A stretch of 18,733 nt of DNA from RUG626 sp964411785 (lineage in GTDB: Bacteria; Bacillota; Clostridia; Oscillospirales; Oscillospiraceae). The stretch lies in contig CAYPMJ010000029.1 of assembly GCA_964411785.1 (NCBI GenBank), positions 1-18,733 of the forward strand. Reading direction: 5' to 3'. The notes under the pieces were generated by a model that saw only the letters and a program-made list of their open reading frames with translations, made no database searches and was not told the origin of the DNA. A program made the translations under genes and the position numbers. Numbering within the stretch: the stretch's first letter is position 1; each line of letters opens with the position of its first letter. Shown here piece by piece: positions 13,181 through 18,733 of the stretch.

Positions 13181-13921
13181 TCATGTGTACCCAAGTAAAG
13201 CTCTTACAAGGAGTATTGCCGCGTAGAGCACCGGCTGGTGCACAACATAGATTATAAGCGCTTTACGCCCTATTTGTGGAAGGACGGGGCAGGTGAACGT
13301 GTAAAATTTCTCTGGCAGACGGCGCTCCTTTATCGGAACGCCCGCCCAAGTTCCCAGCAGAAATACGAACACCCAGGGAAATATGGGAAAATAGTCCGAA
13401 CTGTAAAAGCCCGGTGTCATAAATCCAAACGGGTACAAAAGATACGCGGCATCCCCCCAGATCCCCTCCGGATCTACTATATTGTTCCTGTTGAGAAGCA
13501 GAGCGGACACAACCAGAAGTGCCAGATACAAAACCGGCTGTACGCGTCTTGGTATTCTGTCAAGTATGTCCTTTGCAGCCCCATAGAAGACCATGCAGAA
13601 GCCCAGCAAATGCAACACACCGAACCTGTCCGGTTCATCTATAAATGGCAGGGTTGTCACAAAGGTTATTACAAATGCTATGGCAAGGCACTTTACACCA
13701 CGCAGAAGGTTATTATGTGAGAAATTCGATGATACGCCAGACAGGAACACAAATGTTCCCGCAAAAATATAGTGAAGCGGCGTAAAGAGCCAGTTTGAAA
13801 ACAACCACTCCGGCGCACCGCAGAGCAGCACCAGGTCCAACAGAAAGTGGTGTATCACCATCAGTATAACGGAAAGTCCACGCAAAGCGTCAATAGAGTC
13901 AATCCGTTTATTTTCGCCCAT
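13181..13921 (-). CDS. DUF1624 / heparan-alpha-glucosaminide N-acetyltransferase-like membrane protein
   Basis: The product has 246 residues. The ATG at 13921 follows AAGGAGAGGTGATT, an unusually strong ribosome binding site; the frame runs 14 codons further upstream but without one. The N-terminus RIDSIDALRGLSVILMVIHHFL is the DUF1624 signature, with a His pair in the first helix. Six to eight hydrophobic helices follow. The loop FGVLHLLGFCMVFYG and the motif FPIFPWVFVFLLGTW are also family-typical, and the protein ends IIYVVHQPVLY. HGSNAT-type proteins transfer an acyl group from a cytoplasmic donor to an acceptor across the membrane. The bacterial members are largely uncharacterised, and the acceptor here is unknown. 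Its stop is followed by a terminator, and no promoter is obvious in the 155 nt between recO and this gene, so read-through from recO is possible. Confidence 0.88.
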   Translation of the reverse strand: MGENKRIDSIDALRGLSVILMVIHHFLLDLVLLCGAPEWLFSNWLFTPLHYIFAGTFVFLSGVSSNFSHNNLLRGVKCLAIAFVITFVTTLPFIDEPDRFGVLHLLGFCMVFYGAAKDILDRIPRRVQPVLYLALLVVSALLLNRNNIVDPEGIWGDAAYLLYPFGFMTPGFYSSDYFPIFPWVFVFLLGTWAGVPIKERRLPEKFYTFTCPVLPQIGRKALIIYVVHQPVLYAAILLVRALLGYT

Positions 13922-14076
13922 CAGAATCACCTCTCCTTCCAATAAAGCAGCAAATTGGCCCATCGTTTATTTTTTAAGGCAATAATATGACATACCGTCC
14001 ACATATTTTACCGGGCTGATCCTGGCACGTCTGCGCACCTGCGTTCCACTTAAAAAATATGGGCCGGAAGTCGACG

Positions 14077-14817
14077 TTATTTTATGCTTTTGTAGTAGTC
14101 CAGTGTCCTGAACCCATGTCCCAGCTGTGTCAGCAGATACGACTCACAGACTCTTGAAAAAAGCGCCCGCTCCCTGTCCGCAAGGGCAAAGGAGTAAAGG
14201 CGCTTTGCGGGAGCTGAGGTGACATACCGAAGCGCTTCCAGCACCGACGGGGTCAGCCTCTCACTCCCATGTACTTCTTCTGCGCAGCTAGTACAGCACA
14301 GCAAACCACCGGACAGGGACAGGATCGGCCTCTCCGGATCCGTACGTCCGCAAACAGCGCAGCAGTCAAGCCGCGGGCCGAAGCCAGAAAGACACATCAG
14401 ACGCATTTCAAAAGCGCCCTTGACAACATCCAGCTGCCGCTTTCCCGCACTTATAGCATACAGGGCGTTCAGTCCCAGCGGCAATAACTCCGGGTTTGGT
14501 GCGTCCTCATCCGAGACACTGTCCAGAAGCTCCGCAACATAGGCCCCCAGACTCAACCCCTCCAGGCTCTCCCGCAGCCCGGGAAACAGCTCTACGCTCC
14601 TTGCCTCTGTCAATGTATATCTGTCCTTATTGAAGAACAGTATCAGCTCTGAATAGGACAGAAACTGCGTGGAGGCGGCAACCATACTCCCGCGACGTTT
14701 TGCACCCCTCGCCGATACTGTTAGCTTTCCCTCTTTTTCCGTGAGGACTGTCAGTATTCGGCTTGTCTCCTTATATTCTGTTTCCCGAAGGATCAACCCA
14801 GTTGTCTGTATGTACAT
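14077..14817 (-). CDS. recO: DNA repair protein RecO
   Basis: The product has 246 residues, family-typical. RecO helps load RecA with RecF and RecR and anneals single-stranded DNA in recombinational repair. The N-terminal OB fold starts TTGLILRETEYKETSRILTVLTEKEGKL, with the conserved basic KRRGS after it. The helical domain follows, with LSGFGPRLD. The zinc finger of the Gram-positive type has Cys153-Cys156 (CCAVC) and Cys175-Cys178 (CTSC). The start is ATG at 14817, after GAGGCGGGG. It is the last gene of the phoH-to-recO cluster, 34 nt after yqzL. A GCCCCC/GGGGGC hairpin sits between them close to the ribosome binding site and may lower its translation. Confidence 0.96.
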   Translation of the reverse strand: MYIQTTGLILRETEYKETSRILTVLTEKEGKLTVSARGAKRRGSMVAASTQFLSYSELILFFNKDRYTLTEARSVELFPGLRESLEGLSLGAYVAELLDSVSDEDAPNPELLPLGLNALYAISAGKRQLDVVKGAFEMRLMCLSGFGPRLDCCAVCGRTDPERPILSLSGGLLCCTSCAEEVHGSERLTPSVLEALRYVTSAPAKRLYSFALADRERALFSRVCESYLLTQLGHGFRTLDYYKSIK

Positions 14818-14828
14818 TGCCCCGCCTC

Positions 14829-14852
14829 GCCCCCATGTTCAGGGGGCTTTTT
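14829..14852 (+). terminator. plus-strand intrinsic terminator, antisense to the yqzL-recO junction
   Basis: GCCCCC (14829-14834) and GGGGGC (14842-14847) enclose ATGTTCA, and TTTTT (14848-14852) follows on the plus strand. On the minus strand no T-tract follows, so in the operon mRNA it is only a hairpin next to the recO ribosome binding site. As a plus-strand element it would stop antisense transcription running into yqzL and era. No plus-strand gene ends here. Confidence 0.6.
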
Positions 14853-14956
14853 CACCTTGTCTCTCTTTCAGCTCTGCTCTCCGCGGCCCTGGCAAGAACA
14901 TAGAGCTCCGGGCTTCCGGTTTGCCAGAAGAGCTCCCATAATGCGTCACTGTTCAT
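14852..14956 (-). CDS. yqzL: YqzL family small protein
   Basis: This 34-residue protein starts at ATG 14956, 7 nt after GGAGAGGG (preceded by GAGGA), and ends TGA at 14852. Its sequence begins MNSDALWELFWQTGSPELYV. The family pattern is a short helix with W-x-x-F, then T-G-x-x-E-x-Y and a charged tail. yqzL lies between era and recO in Bacillus and many Clostridia, as it does here, and that position supports the call. Function is unknown. The tail (AESRAERETR) is shorter than in Bacillus. The gene is easily missed because of its size. Confidence 0.85.
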   Translation of the reverse strand: MNSDALWELFWQTGSPELYVLARAAESRAERETR

Positions 14957-15028
14957 ATTCTGTCCCTCTCCTCATCCCTTCTGCATTTACTTTTCGCCGC
15001 ACGGACAGGGATTATGTGAGGGAATTTT

Positions 15029-15919
15029 TTATTCTCCTGTGTAGCCAAATGTACGGAGATTCGCCCCATTATCACGCCAGTTCTCCTTCACCTTTACCCA
15101 GGTGTTCAGATAAACCTGACAGTCGAGCAGCTTCTCCATATCCCGTCTCGCCCTTTCACCCACCGTCTTGAGCATTTCACCCTTCCTGCCAATGATAATC
15201 CCCTTGTGACTCTCTTTCTCACAATATATCGTTGCCAGTATCTCTGTAATGCCGTCCTCTCTGGCGGTAAAACGGCTGATCTCCACCGCTGTACCATGCG
15301 GGACTTCGTTTTGCAGACTCAGCAGCAGTTTCTCCCTGAGTATCTCCGCGCACATCTGTCGGACCGGCTGATCAGTCACCATGTCCTCCGGAAACAGCGC
15401 TGTCCCCTCCTGCGCAAACCTTGAGAACTCATCAATCAGCGCCTCCACTCCGCTCCCATTCCTGGCTGATATCGGAACTACGGCGCTGAAATCGTGAAGC
15501 TCTGAATAGGCAGCTATTACCGGCAGCAGCGTATCCTTCCTGACTGTGTCAATCTTATTTATCGCCAGCACCGAGGGAACTCCGGCAGCTTTTATACGCA
15601 ATATCAGCTCACGCTCCTGTGCCCCCGGTTCCGGCTTTGGTTCCACCAACAGGCATATGGCGTCTACATCCGAAACGCTCTCCTGCACCACCTTCACCAT
15701 ATAATCTCCAAGCCTCGTTCTGGCCTTATGGAAGCCTGGTGTGTCCACAAAAACCAGTTGTGTATCCCCTCGCTCCGCTATCCCGAATATTCTGTTTCGC
15801 GTGGTCTGAGGCTTTGGCGTCACTATGGATATCTTCTCCCCCACGAGCATATTTATCAGTGTGGACTTTCCCACATTGGGTCTGCCCACCAGCGTTATCA
15901 TGGCTGTCTTGTTTATCAT
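15029..15919 (-). CDS. era: GTPase Era
   Basis: The product has 296 residues. This GTPase binds the 3' end of 16S rRNA and acts in 30S assembly. The G motifs are intact: G1 GRPNVGKST (12-20), G2 PKPQTTRNRI, G3 DTPG (59-62), G4 NKID (121-124) and G5 SARNGSGV (151-158). The C-terminal KH domain has IIIGRKGEMLKTVGERAR followed by VYLNTWVKVKENWRDN, which carries the RNA-binding surface. The ATG at 15919 overlaps the ybeY stop as ATGA, so translation is coupled. An internal ATG at 15901 is less likely since it would remove the residues before the P-loop strand. yqzL follows after 72 nt. Confidence 0.98.
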   Translation of the reverse strand: MINKTAMITLVGRPNVGKSTLINMLVGEKISIVTPKPQTTRNRIFGIAERGDTQLVFVDTPGFHKARTRLGDYMVKVVQESVSDVDAICLLVEPKPEPGAQERELILRIKAAGVPSVLAINKIDTVRKDTLLPVIAAYSELHDFSAVVPISARNGSGVEALIDEFSRFAQEGTALFPEDMVTDQPVRQMCAEILREKLLLSLQNEVPHGTAVEISRFTAREDGITEILATIYCEKESHKGIIIGRKGEMLKTVGERARRDMEKLLDCQVYLNTWVKVKENWRDNGANLRTFGYTGE

Positions 15920-16431
15920 TTCGTCTCTTCCTCACGTTCTCCTCGCGATATGCCAAGCCTTCGCATAACTGCGTCCTCCCTGGTACGCATCAGCTGCTTT
16001 TCCTGCCCTTCGTCCACATGGTCGTAGCCCAGCAGGTGAAGCGTAGAGTGAACCGCCAGGTATGCCAGCTCCCGTTTAAAGCCGTGACCGTATTCCTCAC
16101 CCTGTGCCGCGCATCTGGGAATATTTATTACCATGTCCCCCAGCAGCAGCTCCCCAGTGTCCATGTCACGCTCACAGCTCTCCGCTGAAAAATATCCAGG
16201 CTTTAACTCGTTCATCGGGAATGACAGAACATCTGTCGCGCTGTCCCTGTCCCTGTACTTCCGATTCAGTCTCCTTATTGTCTCGTCATCCGTCAGCATA
16301 ACATCCACCCGGCAGGTCTCCAGCACATTCTCTGCCTTAAGTGTGGCGGTCACGGCTCTCCTTATCAGCGCCCCGGCTCCCGGTGCACCCAGCCCTCGAC
16401 GGGTTCGGCTTACTGTCACTCTGGCTCCCAC
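15916..16431 (-). CDS. ybeY: endoribonuclease YbeY (rRNA maturation)
   Basis: The product has 171 residues. This single-strand-specific metallo-endoribonuclease is involved in 16S rRNA 3' end maturation and ribosome quality control. The zinc site is HSTLHLLGYDH (His128, His132, His138). The family strand DRDSATDVLSFP and the LGDMVINI segment precede it. The GTG start at 16431 lies 2 nt after the M32 stop with only a weak ribosome binding site; a second GTG at 16419 (after GGGAG) would shorten the protein by four residues and is possible. The N-terminus is Arg-rich (TRRGLG). Its last bases overlap era (ATGA). Confidence 0.95.
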   Translation of the reverse strand: MGARVTVSRTRRGLGAPGAGALIRRAVTATLKAENVLETCRVDVMLTDDETIRRLNRKYRDRDSATDVLSFPMNELKPGYFSAESCERDMDTGELLLGDMVINIPRCAAQGEEYGHGFKRELAYLAVHSTLHLLGYDHVDEGQEKQLMRTREDAVMRRLGISRGEREEETK

Positions 16432-16433
16432 GC

Positions 16434-17930
16434 CTACACCCCGTAGACATCCGCCATCCTGCGGGTCAGATAGGCCGTATAGAATCCCGGATCAAATGGT
16501 CCGCCAAACGCCCCTTCTATGAGCTCCTTCGGCGGCTTGAGGCGGCCATACCGCCAGATTCTTTCCTCAAGCCAGGCTCTTATGGGTCCCATGTCCCCAT
16601 TGGCCACACATCCACGCACATCCACTGTCTCCTGCATTTTAGACAGAAGCTGCGCACCGTAGGCGCTGCCCAGTGCATAGGATGGAAAATAGCCGATCTG
16701 CCCGTTCGACCAGTGGGAGTCCTGAAGTATCCCTTCGCGGTCTGATGGTACTTCTATCCCCAGATACTCCCTGTACAGCGCGTTCCACCGCTCCGGAAGC
16801 TCGCTGACCGGGACATCACCGTCTATGAACGCCTTCTCAAGCTCGTACCGTACCATGATATGCAGACAGTAAGTAAGCTCGTCCGCCTCAGTACGTATGA
16901 GGGACGGACCCGCTTTATTTGCTGCCCGATACAGATCCTCCGCTGTAAACCTGTCAAGCTCCGGACACAGCCGTTTCAGCTCCGGCGTTATCAGCTCGAT
17001 AAATTCCCGGCTGCGGCCTATAATATTCTCAAAAAACCGCGACTGGCTCTCATGCACCCCCATGGAAACACCTTCGGCCAGCGACGTGAACTGCAGATCG
17101 TCCGCCGTGTGAAGCTCGTAAAGCGCGTGTCCTCCCTCATGTACAACTGAGAACATGGAGGAGAGGAAATTGTTCTCATGATAGTGTGTTGTTATACGCA
17201 CATCATATTTTGAAAAATCTGAGGTGAAGGGGTGCTCTGTCTCTCCAAGGATGCAGCGGTTTCTGTCAATGCCCATAATATCCATAAGCTTCCCAGCAAG
17301 TTCCCTCTGGGCAGGGATAGGAAATCTGACTGACAGGCACGTCGTATCCGGCTCCCCGGCCTCCCCGACGCGTTTCACAAGAGGGACAAGCTCCTCACGA
17401 AGACTTGTGAAAAATGCGTCACAGCGTTCCTTCGTCAGGCCCTCTTCATATTTGTCCAGGCAGTAATCATAGGGATCCATATCCGGTTCCACCAGTGAGG
17501 CAAAGCGCTTTGTCTTCGCTATCACCTTCTCCAGGTACGGGGCAAACATGGAGAAGTCCGACTTCTCCTTTGCCTCATACCACACAGCATTTGAGTCATT
17601 CAGCAGCTCCGCAAACGCTGTATATTCTTCCACCGGTATTCTGAGCAGCTCCTTCTGGGTCTTCTCCCAGAGCTTTAACCGTCGCTGGTCCCGCGGCGAC
17701 AGCTCGTCCCTGTGCTCCCGGAGAAAATCCATGAGCGCCAGCACATCCTTGCCTGTGACCAGTCTGTGCAGTTCTCCCGAAAGGACACTCTGAGCCCTTC
17801 CCCGTGGAATACGGGAGTCCCGCGGCGCAATCGTATCGCCCTCATAGGAGAGCGTCCCCGACGCGTAACCCAATGCAAAATCCCGCAGCTCCAGCTCGTC
17901 CAGCTTCTTTATCGCCTCTTCTACTGTCAT
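16434..17930 (-). CDS. carboxypeptidase M32 (Taq carboxypeptidase 1 family)
   Basis: The product has 498 residues, the family's normal length of about 500. It is a metal-dependent exopeptidase that removes C-terminal residues from peptides, probably cytoplasmic as there is no signal peptide. The metal site is HEGGH (264-268) with the third ligand in HESQSRFFEN (Glu294). The conserved TEHPFTSDFS (231-240), RITTHYHENNF and RTEADELTYCLHIMVRYE segments are all present. The C-terminal IGYFPSYALGSAYGAQL is also typical. The ATG at 17930 follows AGGAGGAGAG and overlaps the Nudix stop (ATGA). It is not a usual member of the phoH-ybeY-era cluster, so a role in peptide recycling next to ribosome maturation genes is only a contextual idea. 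Confidence 0.95.
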   Translation of the reverse strand: MTVEEAIKKLDELELRDFALGYASGTLSYEGDTIAPRDSRIPRGRAQSVLSGELHRLVTGKDVLALMDFLREHRDELSPRDQRRLKLWEKTQKELLRIPVEEYTAFAELLNDSNAVWYEAKEKSDFSMFAPYLEKVIAKTKRFASLVEPDMDPYDYCLDKYEEGLTKERCDAFFTSLREELVPLVKRVGEAGEPDTTCLSVRFPIPAQRELAGKLMDIMGIDRNRCILGETEHPFTSDFSKYDVRITTHYHENNFLSSMFSVVHEGGHALYELHTADDLQFTSLAEGVSMGVHESQSRFFENIIGRSREFIELITPELKRLCPELDRFTAEDLYRAANKAGPSLIRTEADELTYCLHIMVRYELEKAFIDGDVPVSELPERWNALYREYLGIEVPSDREGILQDSHWSNGQIGYFPSYALGSAYGAQLLSKMQETVDVRGCVANGDMGPIRAWLEERIWRYGRLKPPKELIEGAFGGPFDPGFYTAYLTRRMADVYGV

Positions 17931-18346
17931 TGTTCTCTCCTCCTGATAAACTCCTGAGCTTTTCTCAATATCTCCCTGGAGCTGTCAAATGTGAGCCGCC
18001 TCATGGCCTCCCCATAGGGTAACAGTTCCGCACCCTCCAGCTCCTCTTCCTGAATGCTTATCCGCTGTTTCTCATACTCAGCTGCAAAAAATACTACACG
18101 CTTTAATATGTCCGGATGAGCCGGCAGCAGGTACTCATCCACCTCCCTGAACCCCGGCAGTATGGTGACGCTGAGTCCCGTCTCCTCCCTTATCTCCCGG
18201 ATAGCTGTCTGTTCCTCCGTCTCCCCGCTCTCCATATGTCCCTTCGGAAAACCGTAATCTCCATTCAGCGCACGGATAACCACGAAATTCTGTTCTCCTG
18301 CGCTGTGAGTAAATACCACGGCTCCACATGATATCTCCGTTTTCAT
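17927..18346 (-). CDS. Nudix hydrolase, Ap4A-type
   Basis: The product has 139 residues. The Nudix box is complete: GHMESGETEEQTAIREIREETGL (36-58), matching G-x5-E-x7-REUxEExGU, with the helix carrying the metal-binding glutamates. The short N-terminus SCGAVVF and the FPKGH lead-in are typical of diadenosine tetraphosphate hydrolases and related small Nudix enzymes, which cleave nucleoside diphosphates linked to another moiety. The YEKQR stretch and the C-terminal region (EELEGAELLPYGEAMRRL) fit that subgroup. The true substrate cannot be read from sequence. The ATG at 18346 follows AAGGGAGAG and overlaps the phoH stop; its own stop overlaps the M32 start. Both junctions are ATGA, so this gene is deeply embedded in the operon. 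Confidence 0.93.
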   Translation of the reverse strand: MKTEISCGAVVFTHSAGEQNFVVIRALNGDYGFPKGHMESGETEEQTAIREIREETGLSVTILPGFREVDEYLLPAHPDILKRVVFFAAEYEKQRISIQEEELEGAELLPYGEAMRRLTFDSSREILRKAQEFIRRREQ

Positions 18347-18733
18347 CTCTTCTCTCCCTTCCGCTCCTGCGTCTGTCTTTTCTTCGCCGGCGTCACTGTC
18401 TGCCGCGGTCCACGCGTCCGTTCATATCTGTCATACGCCTCCACTATCCGCTGTACCAGCACATGGCGCACCACGTCGGCACTGGTAAGCTTGCATATCG
18501 CTATATCCTCCACTCCGTCAAGCACCCTCACTGCCTCTTTTAAACCGCTCACCTTATCTGCGGGCAGATCTATCTGCGTCGCGTCCCCGGTAATTACGAT
18601 CTTTGAACCAAAGCCGAGTCGCGTCAGAAACATCTTCATCTGTTCCCGACTGGTGTTCTGCGCGTCGTCGAGGATTATGAAGCTGTCGTCCAGAGTCCGC
18701 CCACGCATATACGCCAAGGGCGCTACTTCTATA
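18343..18733 (-). CDS. phoH: PhoH-like ATPase, C-terminal part (cut by window end)
   Basis: This is the last 129 or so codons of a PhoH-family P-loop protein; the N-terminal part with the Walker A motif lies beyond 18733. The frame reads IEVAPLAYMRGRTLDDSFII to the window edge, then LDDAQNTSREQMKMFLTRLGFGSK and ITGDATQIDLP, all characteristic of PhoH. The Walker B position reads DDAQ where the family mostly has DEAQ. The C-terminal tail is short and basic (PAKKRQTQERKGEKR). PhoH ATPases couple to RNA metabolism and often lie with ybeY and era. The stop overlaps the nudix start (ATGA). The TTG at 18717 is inside the gene, not its start. Confidence 0.94.
   Translation of the reverse strand, partial: IEVAPLAYMRGRTLDDSFIILDDAQNTSREQMKMFLTRLGFGSKIVITGDATQIDLPADKVSGLKEAVRVLDGVEDIAICKLTSADVVRHVLVQRIVEAYDRYERTRGPRQTVTPAKKRQTQERKGEKR

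Noticed and set aside
12699..13198. Plus-strand frames in the AT-rich intergenic region
   Set aside because: They have no ribosome binding site and a composition driven by T runs (Phe/Lys-rich), and they overlap terminator-like hairpins.
13238..13720. 160-codon plus-strand frame
   Set aside because: It is antisense to the DUF1624 gene, which has a strong ribosome binding site and membrane topology.
1..18733. Defence, toxin-antitoxin, biosynthetic or phage cluster
   Set aside because: Every recognised gene is housekeeping or transport, and the few unrecognised ones have no signature of such systems. The only novelty candidates I see are regulatory RNA and gene order.

Overview
The window (about 18.7 kb, moderately GC-rich) looks like chromosome of an anaerobic, low-oxygen member of the Clostridia, probably Oscillospiraceae-like. 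The reasons are the Firmicutes regulator IreB, the recO-yqzL-era-ybeY-phoH order, a stand-alone rubredoxin, strong GGAGG-type ribosome binding sites, and several TTG/GTG starts. The family placement is inference. I see no rRNA, tRNA, CRISPR array, insertion sequence, phage gene or defence system.

Left part (1-11.2 kb, all + strand). A C-terminal piece of an unrecognised protein is followed by two hairpins, a second unrecognised protein, and ireB with its own strong promoter and terminator. Then come mnmG (tRNA wobble-uridine modification) and a 53-residue rubredoxin. rpsO has a promoter almost identical to that of ireB, and pnp (PNPase) follows it. Ahead of pnp lies a very long imperfect inverted repeat (4561-4650, about 30 base pairs) that ends just before the ribosome binding site. 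This is the most striking non-coding element of the window and recalls the RNase III/PNPase autoregulatory leader of enterobacterial pnp. Next are trkA and trkH (K+ uptake), then a zinc-ribbon membrane protein with five tandem 12-residue repeats.

Middle part (11.15-13.18 kb). This is a gene-poor, more AT-rich patch around one minus-strand, membrane-anchored extracytoplasmic protein. It holds several hairpins, a possible 48-residue ORF, a perfect 10-bp dyad in the probable promoter region of the membrane protein, and duplicated TGACATATTTT motifs. It reads like an accessory insertion between two conserved blocks.

Right part (13.18-18.73 kb, all - strand). A DUF1624/HGSNAT-like multi-pass acyltransferase is followed by a tight housekeeping operon. 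Transcribed from right to left it reads phoH (cut by the window end), a Nudix hydrolase, an M32 carboxypeptidase, ybeY, era, yqzL and recO. ATGA overlaps couple phoH/nudix, nudix/M32 and ybeY/era. The Nudix and M32 genes sit inside what is normally a contiguous phoH-ybeY-era ribosome-maturation cluster. Two real genes are very short: rubredoxin (3698-3859) and yqzL (14852-14956).
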